The notes under the pieces are model-generated. The model saw nothing but the letters and a program-made list of their open reading frames with translations. It ran no database searches and was not told the origin of the DNA. This document shows positions 7,298-15,742 of a DNA stretch of 64,000 bases, piece after piece. Position numbers and translations under genes: made by a program. The stretch comes from Pseudomonas sp. B6002 (GTDB taxonomy: Bacteria > Pseudomonadota > Gammaproteobacteria > Pseudomonadales > Pseudomonadaceae), in assembly GCF_013385985.1 (NCBI RefSeq), contig NZ_JACAOY010000015.1:1-64000 (forward strand). Direction: 5' to 3'. Positions within the stretch are counted from its first letter, which is position 1, and each line of letters starts with the position of its first letter.

Positions 7298-10200
7298 ATG
7301 CCGCAGTTCTTTATTGACCGCCCGATCTTCGCCTGGGTGGTGGCCCTGTTTATCCTGCTGGCCGGCGCGTTGGCCATCCCGCAGTTGCCGGTGGCCCAGT
7401 ACCCCAACGTTGCGCCGCCCAAAGTCGAAATCTACGCGGTATACCCGGGCGCGTCGGCCCAGACCCTGGACGAAAGCGTGGTCAGCCTGATCGAGCAAGA
7501 GCTCAATGGCGCCGATCACCTGCTGTATTTCGAATCCCAGAGCAGCCTGGGTTCAGCGACCATCACCGCCACCTTCCAGCCAGGCACCGACCCGGAAATG
7601 GCCCAGGTGGATGTGCAAAACCGCCTCAAGGCGGTGGAGCCACGCCTGCCCCAGGCGGTGACCCAGCAAGGTTTGCAGGTGGAGAAAGTCTCCGCCGGTT
7701 TCCTGTTGCTGGTGACCCTGACCTCCAACGACGGCAAGCTCGATGACGTTGCGCTCAGCGATTACCTGGCGCGCAACGTGATGAACGAGCTCAAGCGCCT
7801 CGATGGCGTGGGCAAGGCGCAGCTGTATGGCGCCGAGCGCGCGATGCGCATCTGGATCGACCCGCAGAAACTGGTGGGTTTCAACCTGACGCCGGCCGAT
7901 GTGAATGCCGCGATCAGCGCGCAGAACGCCCAGGTCTCGGCCGGCAGCATCGGCGACCTGCCGGGCACCAGGACCCAGGAAATCACCGCGGCGATCCTGG
8001 TCAAGGGCCAATTGTCCACGCCGGCCGAGTTTGCCGACATCGTGCTCAAGGCCAACCCCGACGGCTCCACCGTGCGCGTCGGCGACGTGGCGCGCGTGGA
8101 AGTCGGCAGCCAGGAATACCAGTTCTCCACGCGCCTGAACGGCAAGCCGTCCACCGCCGTCAGCGTGCAACTGGCCCCGGGCGCCAACGCGCTGAACACC
8201 GCCAACCTGGTGCGGGCGAAGATGGACGAACTGTCGCGCTACTTCCCGGCCAATGTGGAATACAAGATCCCGTACGACACCTCGCCGTTCGTCAAGGTCT
8301 CGATCACCAAGGTGGTCTACACCTTGCTGGAAGCCATGGCACTGGTGTTTGCGGTGATGTTCCTGTTCCTGCAGAACGTGCGCTATACGCTGATCCCGAC
8401 CCTGGTGGTGCCGGTGGCGTTGATGGGCACGTTCGCCACCATGTTGCTGCTGGGCTTTTCGATCAACGTGCTGACCATGTTCGGCATGGTCTTGGCCATC
8501 GGCATCCTGGTGGACGACGCCATTGTGGTGGTGGAAAACGTGGAGCGCATCATGGCCACCGAGGGCCTGTCGCCCAAGGACGCCACGCGCAAAGCCATGG
8601 GCCAGATCACCGGCGCCATCGTCGGTATCACCCTGGTGCTGGTGGCGGTGTTCCTGCCGATGGCGTTCATGCCGGGTTCGGTGGGGGTGATCTACCAACA
8701 GTTCTCGCTGTCGATGGCCACCTCGATCCTGTTTTCGGCCTTTCTCGCCCTGACCTTGACCCCCGCGCTGTGTGCCACGCTGCTCAAGCCGATCCCCCAG
8801 GGCGAGCACCATGCCAAGGGCGGCTTCTTCGGCTGGTTCAACCAGCGCTTTGAACAGCTCACCAACCGCTACGAAGGCTGGGTGGCCTACGCCCTCAAGC
8901 GCAGCGGCCGCTACCTGCTGATTTACCTGGTGCTGCTGGTGGGCCTCGGGCTGATGTTCACGCGCCTGCCCTCCTCGTTCCTGCCGGTGGAAGACCAGGG
9001 CTACACCATCACCGATATCCAACTGCCCCCCGGCGCGAGCAAGAACCGCACGGTGCAGGTCGCCGAACAGATCGAGGCGCACAACGCCGGGGAGCCTGGG
9101 GTGGGCGACACCACCATGATCATGGGTTTCAGCTTCTCCGGTTCCGGGCAGAACGCCGCGCTGGCGTTTACCACCCTTAAGGATTGGTCCCAGCGCAGCG
9201 GCGACGACTCGGCCTCGGCGATTGCCGACCGGGCCAACGCCGCGTTCAGCGAGCTTAAAGATGCGATTGCCTACGCGATCCTGCCGCCTCCGGTGGATGG
9301 CCTGGGCACGTCCAGCGGCTTTGAATTCCGCCTGCAAGACCGTGGCGGTGTGGGCCACGCCGCATTGATGGCCGCCCGCTCGCAGCTGCTCGCGGCGGCC
9401 GAGAAGAGCCCGATCCTGGCCAACGTGCGCGAAAGCGCCCTGGCTGAGGCGCCGCAGGTGCAACTGGAAGTGGACCGCAAACAGGCGAATGCGCTGGGCG
9501 TCTCGTTCGCGGATGTGGGCAACGTGCTGTCCTCGGCGATCGGCTCGGCCTACATCAACGACTTCCCCAACCAGGGCCGCATGCAGCGGGTGGTGGTGCA
9601 GGCCGAAGGCGACCAGCGCAGCCAGGTGGCGGATTTGATGAAGATCCACGTGCGCAACAACGCCGGGAAGATGGTGCCGCTGTCGGCGTTTGTCGAAGCC
9701 AAGTGGACCCAGGGCCCGGCGCAGTTGACGCGCTACAACGGCTACCCGGCCATCGCGATTTCCGGCGAAGCGGCCCCGGGGCACAGCACCGGCCAGGCGA
9801 TGGAAGAGATTCAGCGCCTGGTCAGCCAGCTGCCGGCCGGCCTGGGCCAGGAATGGACCGGGTTGTCGCTGCAGGAACGTTTGTCCGGTTCCCAGGCGCC
9901 GTTGCTGCTGGGCCTGTCGCTGCTGATCGTGTTCCTGTGTTTGGCGGCGCTTTATGAAAGCTGGTCGATCCCGACCTCGGTGCTGCTGGTGGTGCCACTG
10001 GGCGTGCTCGGTGCGGTGCTGGCGGTGACCTTGCGCGGCATGCCCAACGATGTGTTTTTCAAGGTGGGCCTGATCACCATCATCGGCCTGTCGGCGAAGA
10101 ACGCGATCCTGATCATCGAGTTTGCCAAGGACCTGTACGAGCAAGGCGAAGACCTGATCGACGCCACGCTGAAGGCGGCGCGGCTGCGCCTGCGGCCAAT

Positions 10201-10396
10201 CATCATGACGTCCCTGGCGTTCATCCTCGGCGTAGTGCCGCTGGCGATTGCCACCGGGGCCAGCTCGGCGAGCCAACAGGCGATTGGTACCGGGGTGATC
10301 GGCGGGATGATCACGGCGACGCTGGCAGTGGTGTTTGTGCCGGTGTTCTTTGTGGTGGTGATGAAACTGGTGCGCAAACGCCACAAAGCCGACTGA
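7298..10396 (+). CDS. RND multidrug efflux transporter (HAE1 family, AcrB/MexB-like)
   Basis: The length of 1032 residues is normal for HAE1 pumps. The start MPQFFIDRPIFAWVVALFILLAGALAI is diagnostic. The proton-relay aspartates are present in GILVDDAIVVVENV (Asp406-Asp407), the TM10 lysine in GLSAKNAILIIEFAK, and the C-terminal RLRPIIMTSLAFILGVVPL. The pump should be an inner-membrane trimer expelling hydrophobic or amphiphilic compounds with the upstream adaptor. No outer-membrane factor gene follows, so it probably shares a TolC/OprM-type channel encoded elsewhere. I could not assign it to a named pump. Confidence 0.95.
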   Translation: MPQFFIDRPIFAWVVALFILLAGALAIPQLPVAQYPNVAPPKVEIYAVYPGASAQTLDESVVSLIEQELNGADHLLYFESQSSLGSATITATFQPGTDPEMAQVDVQNRLKAVEPRLPQAVTQQGLQVEKVSAGFLLLVTLTSNDGKLDDVALSDYLARNVMNELKRLDGVGKAQLYGAERAMRIWIDPQKLVGFNLTPADVNAAISAQNAQVSAGSIGDLPGTRTQEITAAILVKGQLSTPAEFADIVLKANPDGSTVRVGDVARVEVGSQEYQFSTRLNGKPSTAVSVQLAPGANALNTANLVRAKMDELSRYFPANVEYKIPYDTSPFVKVSITKVVYTLLEAMALVFAVMFLFLQNVRYTLIPTLVVPVALMGTFATMLLLGFSINVLTMFGMVLAIGILVDDAIVVVENVERIMATEGLSPKDATRKAMGQITGAIVGITLVLVAVFLPMAFMPGSVGVIYQQFSLSMATSILFSAFLALTLTPALCATLLKPIPQGEHHAKGGFFGWFNQRFEQLTNRYEGWVAYALKRSGRYLLIYLVLLVGLGLMFTRLPSSFLPVEDQGYTITDIQLPPGASKNRTVQVAEQIEAHNAGEPGVGDTTMIMGFSFSGSGQNAALAFTTLKDWSQRSGDDSASAIADRANAAFSELKDAIAYAILPPPVDGLGTSSGFEFRLQDRGGVGHAALMAARSQLLAAAEKSPILANVRESALAEAPQVQLEVDRKQANALGVSFADVGNVLSSAIGSAYINDFPNQGRMQRVVVQAEGDQRSQVADLMKIHVRNNAGKMVPLSAFVEAKWTQGPAQLTRYNGYPAIAISGEAAPGHSTGQAMEEIQRLVSQLPAGLGQEWTGLSLQERLSGSQAPLLLGLSLLIVFLCLAALYESWSIPTSVLLVVPLGVLGAVLAVTLRGMPNDVFFKVGLITIIGLSAKNAILIIEFAKDLYEQGEDLIDATLKAARLRLRPIIMTSLAFILGVVPLAIATGASSASQQAIGTGVIGGMITATLAVVFVPVFFVVVMKLVRKRHKAD

Positions 10397-10405
10397 CCAA
10401 CACCA

Positions 10406-10463
10406 CCCTGCCGGTGATGGTGTCTTCAAAGGCCCCATCGCTGGCAAGCCGGCTCCTACAAGG
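10406..10463. repeat. REP unit with a degenerate partner
   Basis: One well-kept unit (ATCGCTGGCAAGCCGGCTCC) is preceded by a decayed, shortened inverted partner (GCCGGTGATGG). It lies just after the RND pump gene. Confidence 0.7.
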
Positions 10464-10524
10464 GTTATGGGTTGCGTTCGGGATCGGGTACAGTCTGCTC
10501 ACACCCCGTCCGCTGTGAGCCGCC

Positions 10525-11166
10525 ATGCCCTTCCTCGCCCGCACCCACCCTCGCCTTTCCGCCGCTGCCGTGCTGGGCATTGCCGTGGGTCTGCTGGCAC
10601 CGGCCGACACGGTGATCAGCAAAATCCTCATCGGCTGGAACGCCGGCGTGTGGACCTACCTGGTGCTGATGCTGTGGCTGACCATCCGCGCCAAGGCGCC
10701 GGACGTGAAGCGCATCGCCGAAATCGAAGATGAAAACGCCGGCCTGGTGCTGTTCGTGGTGTGTATCGCGGCCATTGCCAGCCTGGCAACCATCACCTTT
10801 GAACTGGTCGGCAGCAAGGACCTGCCCACCACCGCACGCCTGCTGCATTACGGCTTTACCGGCTTGACGGTGATTGGCTCATGGTTGTTGATCGGGGTGA
10901 TATTCAGCGTGCATTACGCGCGGCTTTATTACACCTGGGACGGCAAGGAACCGGCGCTGCGCTTTGCCGAGGGCCTGACAACCCCCAATTACTGGGACTT
11001 CCTGTACTTCTCGTTCACCATCGGCGTGGCGGTGCAAACGTCGGATGTGGGTGTCGCCACGCGCAGCCTGCGCAAGGTGGTGCTGGGGCAGTCGTTGATC
11101 GGCTTTCTGTTCAACACCGCGATCCTGGGGTTTTCGATCAACATCGCGGCCGGGCTGTTCGGTTGA
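10525..11166 (+). CDS. DUF1345 family inner-membrane protein
   Basis: The protein has 213 residues with about five hydrophobic segments. The conserved DUF1345 tail reads [31 protein letters not shown], followed by a last membrane helix. The family has no established function. The ATG at 10525 is the first sensible start. The gene stands alone between the efflux operon and an AraC regulator. Confidence 0.85.
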   Translation: MPFLARTHPRLSAAAVLGIAVGLLAPADTVISKILIGWNAGVWTYLVLMLWLTIRAKAPDVKRIAEIEDENAGLVLFVVCIAAIASLATITFELVGSKDLPTTARLLHYGFTGLTVIGSWLLIGVIFSVHYARLYYTWDGKEPALRFAEGLTTPNYWDFLYFSFTIGVAVQTSDVGVATRSLRKVVLGQSLIGFLFNTAILGFSINIAAGLFG

Positions 11167-11238
11167 CGCTGCACAAACCTTCTAGACGCCCGCCCACTAC
11201 CGGGCGCTAATGGCAGACCTTATTCGTCTCGGTGAGTC

Positions 11239-12078
11239 ATGGCCGCGCACAATTGGATCGACCTGTCCCAGGACGCCGACACCGGCATCGAGACCCTGCG
11301 CGCGCATTTCGAGGGCCACGCCTACGATCCCCATTGGCATGACAGCTACCTCATTGGCGTGACCGAGCAAGGCGTGCAGCAATTCAACTGCCGCCGCACC
11401 CGGCACAACAGCACGCCGGGCCAGGTGTTTCTGGTCGAGCCCGGCGAGTTGCATGACGGCGACGCGCCCACCGCAGACGGCTTTACCTACCACATGCTCT
11501 ACCTCGACCCGCAGTGGTTGGCGCGGGAAGTGAGCGCGGTGTTTGAAGAGGCACCGGTCAACAGCCAACTGAGTGTGGTCAGCACGTTGATCAATGATCC
11601 CCGCCTGGCACACGCCACCAGCCACGCCTTCCAGACCCTGCACAGCAATGAACTGCGCATCGTGCGCCAGCGCGCCACCGACCAATTGCTGGAACAGCTC
11701 ACCGGGCAACTCCATTGGCGTACCCGTTACCGCGACGACCCGCGCCTGCCGTTGGTGGCGCACAAGGCCCGGGAATATTTGCATGCACACCTGCACCAGG
11801 ACGTGGGCATGGACGAGTTGGCGCTGGCCTGTGGCGTCGACCGTTTCCGCCTGACCCGTGCGTTCAAGAGCGCGTTTGGCCTCCCGCCCCATGCTTATCT
11901 GGTGCAACTGCGCCTGGCCCGCGCCCGGCATTGGCTGGCCAAGGGTGAGCAGCCCGCCGACGTGGCGATTGCCCTGGGGTTTGCTGACCAGAGCCACCTT
12001 GGCCGCTGGTTCGTGCGCGCCTATGGCCTCACGCCTGCTGCTTACCGCAAGCGCTGCTCAAATCTTCCAGACAGGTAG
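11239..12078 (+). CDS. AraC-family transcriptional regulator
   Basis: The 279-residue protein has an N-terminal cupin-like sensor domain (HWHDSYLIGVTEQGVQQFNCRR, FLVEPGELHDG) and two C-terminal helix-turn-helix units (VGMDELALACGVDRFRLTRAFKSAFGLPPHAYLVQLRL and ADVAIALGFADQSHLGRWFVRAYGLTPAAYR), at residues about 180-275. A GGTGAG ribosome site precedes the ATG. A LysE-type exporter gene starts 54 bases downstream in the same direction, the usual arrangement for AraC regulators that control amino-acid exporters; this pairing is inference. Confidence 0.92.
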   Translation: MAAHNWIDLSQDADTGIETLRAHFEGHAYDPHWHDSYLIGVTEQGVQQFNCRRTRHNSTPGQVFLVEPGELHDGDAPTADGFTYHMLYLDPQWLAREVSAVFEEAPVNSQLSVVSTLINDPRLAHATSHAFQTLHSNELRIVRQRATDQLLEQLTGQLHWRTRYRDDPRLPLVAHKAREYLHAHLHQDVGMDELALACGVDRFRLTRAFKSAFGLPPHAYLVQLRLARARHWLAKGEQPADVAIALGFADQSHLGRWFVRAYGLTPAAYRKRCSNLPDR

Positions 12079-12132
12079 TACGCGGGCTTGTGAAGATCGA
12101 CTCCATCGATGGGTTTACCGGAGTCACCCGCC

Positions 12133-12732
12133 ATGCTGTCCACGTTGTTGCCTTTCATGCTGTTTGCATTTGTCGCCTCGATCACCCCTGGCCCCACCAA
12201 CATCCTGGTGCTGAGCAACAGCGCGCGGTATGGCCTGAAGGCTGCAGTGCCGATCATTTTCGGCGCCTGCGCCGGTGCGGCAGGCCTGGTGTTGCTGGTA
12301 GGGACCGGGGTCGGCCAGTCCCTGGTGCAACTGCCCCGGGTGCAGACCGCGCTGCAAGGGTTCGGCGTGGCGTGGCTGAGCTACCTGGCCTGGCAGATCT
12401 ACCGTGCGCCGCCCCAGGCCGTCGAAGTGAATGCCACTGAAAAGCCCCTTGGCCTGATCGGCGCCGCCTCCCTGCAGGTGATCAACCCGAAAACCTGGAT
12501 GATGGCTGTCGCAGTGGTCAGCGTGTTTGCCGGCCACGGGGCTGAACGCCAAGGCCAGGTGGTGCTGCTGTCCCTGGTGTTTTTCCTCGTCTCCATGCCG
12601 TGCCTGGGCACCTGGGCGCTGCTGGGCGTGGGTTCTGCGCGGGTGTTTCGGTCGCCCAGGGCGATGCAGCGCTTCAACCGGGGCATGGCGGTTTTACTGC
12701 TGGCGGCCACGTGGCTGAGCGTGGTGGTGTGA
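12133..12732 (+). CDS. LysE/RhtB-family exporter
   Basis: The 199-residue, six-helix inner-membrane protein begins LLPFMLFAFVASITPGPTNILVLSNSARYGLKAAVPIIFGACAG, which carries the family's TPGPTN motif and following glycine-rich helix. A second hallmark, NPKTWMMAVAVVSVF, lies near residue 120. The family exports amino acids or homoserine lactone-like compounds. The ATG at 12133 has GGAG upstream; an earlier in-frame ATG at 12109 lacks one and would add eight polar residues. Confidence 0.9.
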   Translation: MLSTLLPFMLFAFVASITPGPTNILVLSNSARYGLKAAVPIIFGACAGAAGLVLLVGTGVGQSLVQLPRVQTALQGFGVAWLSYLAWQIYRAPPQAVEVNATEKPLGLIGAASLQVINPKTWMMAVAVVSVFAGHGAERQGQVVLLSLVFFLVSMPCLGTWALLGVGSARVFRSPRAMQRFNRGMAVLLLAATWLSVVV

Positions 12733-12794
12733 AGCACCGGCTGTCAGGCTTTGTCCTACAACAGCTTGACGACTTTCCTCATTTGATGGTTTCC

Positions 12795-12808
12795 TGAAAC
12801 CGGTTTCA
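12795..12808. promoter_or_regulatory. PtxS operator (autoregulation site)
   Basis: The perfect 14-base palindrome TGAAACCGGTTTCA sits 26 bases before the ptxS start. It matches the published PtxS operator and is identical to the site before kguE. It should mediate repression of ptxS by its own product, relieved by 2-ketogluconate. Confidence 0.9.
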
Positions 12809-12834
12809 GTCATTCCAATAAAAACAGAAGGTCG

Positions 12835-13854
12835 ATGGCCGTGAACACTTTTTCTGCCGCCCAGCGCAGCCGCGTCACCATGCTCGATGTTGCCGAACGG
12901 GCCGGTGTGTCCAAGGCCAGCGTGTCGCGCTTCATCGGCGACGACCGCGCCCTGCTCTCCGATGCCATTGCCCTGCGCATCGAGCAAGCCATCGAACATC
13001 TCGGCTACCGCCCCAACCAGATGGCCCGTGGCCTCAAACGCGGGCGCACCCGTCTGATCGGCATGCTGGTGGCCGATATCCGCAACCCCTATTCCATTGC
13101 CGTGATGCACGGCGTCGAAACCGCCTGTCGCCAACACGGCTACAGCCTGGTGGTGTGCAACACCGACCGCGATGACGAGCAGGAACGCCAGCACCTGGCA
13201 GCACTGCGTTCGTACAACATCGAAGGCTTGATCGTGAACACCCTCGGCCATCACCTCGACCAATTGCTCGAACTGCAGCGGGAAATGCCCCTGGTGCTGG
13301 TGGACCGCAAGGTCGAGCCCTTGCACAGCGACCTGGTGGGGCTGGACAACCCGGCCGCCGTGCGCATGGCCGTCGAGCATTTGCAGCAACAGGGTTATCG
13401 CGACGTGTTGATGGTCAGCGAAACCACCGATGGCACCAGCTCACGGCTCGAGCGCCAGGCCAGCTTCAAGGCCGAAATTGCCAAGCGCCCCGGCCTGACC
13501 GGCGCCGTGTTGGAACTCGATGAGGCGTTGGAAAACCACCTGCACACCTTCCTCGCCAAACCCGGCGCCAAAGCGCTGTTCTGTGGCAACGGCGTTGCCG
13601 CGCTGGCCTGTACCCGCGCCTTGAAAAACCTCGGTTGCGACCTGTTCAACGAGGTCGGCCTGATCGCCCTGGATGACCTGGATTGGTACCCATTGGTCGG
13701 CAGCGGCATTACCGCCCTCGCCCAACCGACTCAGGCCATTGGCGCCACGGCATTCGACTGCCTGCTCAAGCGCCTGCGCGGCGACACCGAGCCGACGCGC
13801 ACCCTGGACTTCCTGCCCGAACTCATCGTCCGAGGCTCCACCACCCCCCTGTAG
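12835..13854 (+). CDS. ptxS: LacI-family repressor PtxS of 2-ketogluconate utilisation
   Basis: The 339-residue protein has a LacI helix-turn-helix (TMLDVAERAGVSKASVSRFI, residues about 13-32), the hinge region, then a periplasmic-binding-protein fold for effector binding. The assignment to PtxS rests on the downstream kguEKTD operon and on two perfect TGAAACCGGTTTCA sites, one before this gene and one before kguE. A good AGAAGG precedes the ATG. The stop codon TAG is part of the REP unit that follows, so the last residues (TTPL) run directly into repeat DNA. Confidence 0.93.
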   Translation: MAVNTFSAAQRSRVTMLDVAERAGVSKASVSRFIGDDRALLSDAIALRIEQAIEHLGYRPNQMARGLKRGRTRLIGMLVADIRNPYSIAVMHGVETACRQHGYSLVVCNTDRDDEQERQHLAALRSYNIEGLIVNTLGHHLDQLLELQREMPLVLVDRKVEPLHSDLVGLDNPAAVRMAVEHLQQQGYRDVLMVSETTDGTSSRLERQASFKAEIAKRPGLTGAVLELDEALENHLHTFLAKPGAKALFCGNGVAALACTRALKNLGCDLFNEVGLIALDDLDWYPLVGSGITALAQPTQAIGATAFDCLLKRLRGDTEPTRTLDFLPELIVRGSTTPL

Positions 13855-13933
13855 GAGCCGGCTTGCCGGCGATTGGTCCGTGAGCCTTGCGGTGTAGCAA
13901 GGACGCCATCGCCGGCAAGCCGGCTCCTACGCG
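13849..13933. repeat. REP pair overlapping the ptxS stop codon
   Basis: Two inverted GTAGGAGCCGGCTTGCCGGC-type units. The first begins CTGTAG, and this TAG is the ptxS stop. The pair lies between ptxS and the kguE operator. Confidence 0.92.
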
Positions 13934-13953
13934 GTTTGAATTGTGTGAAAAAA

Positions 13954-13967
13954 TGAAACCGGTTTCA
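13954..13967. promoter_or_regulatory. PtxS operator of the kgu operon
   Basis: A second perfect copy of TGAAACCGGTTTCA lies 13 bases before the kguE start. Binding here would block the kguEKTD promoter or its early transcript. Confidence 0.92.
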
Positions 13968-13980
13968 GAGGTCAACAACA

Positions 13981-14763
13981 ATGCATAAATACCCCGTTTC
14001 CATCAGCCTCTCCAGCTACGGCGCCGACCTCGTGCGCCAGCAGGGCCAATTGCGTTTTGTCGAGTTGCTCGCGGCCGCAGGCGCCCGGCGCATCGAGTGG
14101 CGTGAAGAGCTGTTGACCCATGAACAGCCCGCCGAACTGGCCCAGGCGGCGGCGCAACATCAGTTGGAGTCCGTCTTTTCTTCACCGCTGGAACTCTGGG
14201 TCGCCGGACGTGCCCAGCCGAACGCGGCGTTGGTCGCCACCCTGGATCGCGCCCAAGCCTTCGGTTCGCGCTGGCTCAAGGTGTCCCTGGGCTACTTCAC
14301 CGACACCAACGACCTCGAAAGCCTGCACGCCCTGCTCGACCGTCACCCGGTCAAGCTGCTGGTGGAAAACGACCAGACCCTGCACGGCGGACGCATCGAA
14401 CCTTTGCAACGTTTTTTCAGCGAAGTCGAACGCCTCGGCCTGCCGGTGAAGATGACCTTCGACATCGGCAACTGGCAGTGGCAGGACCAATCGGCCCTCA
14501 CCGCCGCTCGCCTGCTGGGCCGGCATGTGGATTACCTGCACTGCAAGGCCGTGGCCCGTCGCCCGGACGGCAAGCTGGTGGCCCTACCGCCTGGCGCCAC
14601 CGACCTGCATGTGTGGGAACAACTGCTCAAGCACATGACTCAAGGTATTACCCGGGCCGTGGAATTCCCGTTGCAAGGCGATGACCTGATCGACGTCACC
14701 GCGCAACAGGTCGCCGCCCTCACCCTGCTTGGCCAGCCCCGTGCGGAGAACGCCCATGTCTGA
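13981..14763 (+). CDS. kguE: KguE, 2-ketogluconate operon epimerase-like protein
   Basis: The 260-residue TIM-barrel protein belongs to the sugar phosphate isomerase/epimerase family (AP_endonuc_2 fold). Metal-site candidates are the glutamate in LLVENDQTLHGG, the aspartate in KMTFDIGNWQW and the histidine in VDYLHCK. It is the first gene of the kgu operon; its exact role in 2-ketogluconate breakdown is not firmly settled. The next gene, kguK, starts 8 bases before this stop, so the two are translationally coupled. Confidence 0.9.
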   Translation: MHKYPVSISLSSYGADLVRQQGQLRFVELLAAAGARRIEWREELLTHEQPAELAQAAAQHQLESVFSSPLELWVAGRAQPNAALVATLDRAQAFGSRWLKVSLGYFTDTNDLESLHALLDRHPVKLLVENDQTLHGGRIEPLQRFFSEVERLGLPVKMTFDIGNWQWQDQSALTAARLLGRHVDYLHCKAVARRPDGKLVALPPGATDLHVWEQLLKHMTQGITRAVEFPLQGDDLIDVTAQQVAALTLLGQPRAENAHV

Positions 14764-15697
14764 GATCGATATCCTGTCGTTTGGTGAAACCATGGCGATG
14801 TTTGTCGCCGAGCAGACCGGCGACCTGGCCCAAGTGGCGCAGTTTCACAAGCGCATTGCCGGGGCCGACAGCAACGTCGCCATCGGCCTGTCGCGCCTGG
14901 GTTTCAACGTCGCCTGGCTGAGCCGGGTGGGCGACGATTCCCTGGGCCGCTTCGTGGTCGACACGCTGCGCCAGGAAGGCCTGGATTGCCAGCACGTCGC
15001 GGTGGACCCGCAACACCCCACCGGTTTCCAGCTCAAGTCCCGCGAAGACGCGGGGGCCGACCCGCAGGTGGAGTATTTTCGCAAAGGCTCGGCAGCCAGC
15101 CACTTGTCCGTCGCGAACATCAGCCCGGCGCTGCTTGAGGCTCGCCACCTGCACGCCACCGGCATCCCGCCGGCCTTGTCCGACGCAACCCGTGAACTGT
15201 CCCGCGAGCTGATGACGCAAATGCGCAAGGCTGGCCGCAGCGTGTCGTTCGACCCGAACCTGCGCCCGTCGCTGTGGGCCAACCAGCAAATGATGATCCG
15301 CGAGATCAACGCCCTTGCCGTTCTGGCCGACTGGGTGCTGCCGGGCTTGGGCGAAGGCCGTTTGCTCACCGGCTTCGACGACCCCGCCGACATCGCCGCC
15401 TTCTACCTCGACCAGGGCGCCGAAGCGGTGGCCATCAAGCTGGGGCCGGACGGCGCCTACTACCGCACGCAGATGGACCAGGGCTTTGTCGCCGCCGTGC
15501 CGGTGGAAAAAGTCGTGGACACGGTGGGCGCGGGCGACGGTTTTGCCGTCGGCATGATCAGCGCACTCCTGGAAAACCTCAGCTTCCCCGAGGCCATCCA
15601 ACGCGGCAACTGGATCGGCAGCCGTGCCGTGCAGAGCCGTGGCGACATGGAAGGCTTGCCCACCCGTTCAGAGCTGCCCGTTCGATCCGTTGCATAA
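14756..15697 (+). CDS. kguK: 2-dehydrogluconokinase (PfkB family)
   Basis: The 313-residue kinase has the PfkB N-terminal pattern (DILSFGETMAMFV, HKRIAGADSNVAIGLSRLGF) and the C-terminal signature DTVGAGDGFAVGMISAL with the catalytic aspartate. It should phosphorylate 2-ketogluconate to 2-keto-6-phosphogluconate in the cytoplasm. The start at 14756 has GCGGAGA upstream and overlaps the kguE stop; an in-frame ATG at 14729 lies deep inside kguE and is less likely. Confidence 0.93.
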   Translation: MSEIDILSFGETMAMFVAEQTGDLAQVAQFHKRIAGADSNVAIGLSRLGFNVAWLSRVGDDSLGRFVVDTLRQEGLDCQHVAVDPQHPTGFQLKSREDAGADPQVEYFRKGSAASHLSVANISPALLEARHLHATGIPPALSDATRELSRELMTQMRKAGRSVSFDPNLRPSLWANQQMMIREINALAVLADWVLPGLGEGRLLTGFDDPADIAAFYLDQGAEAVAIKLGPDGAYYRTQMDQGFVAAVPVEKVVDTVGAGDGFAVGMISALLENLSFPEAIQRGNWIGSRAVQSRGDMEGLPTRSELPVRSVA

Positions 15698-15742
15698 CCC
15701 ACTCCCTGTTGCCACAACTACAACAAGCTCAGGAGCCACACC

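Noticed and set aside
7553-10447. 964-codon open frame antisense to the RND pump gene
   Set aside because: His/Gln/Arg-rich product with no domain, fully opposite a conserved gene; a product of high GC at third codon positions.
13849-13933. Spaced inverted repeats resembling a CRISPR or tandem array
   Set aside because: Only two inverted units per site with unequal spacers and scattered locations; they are REP pairs.
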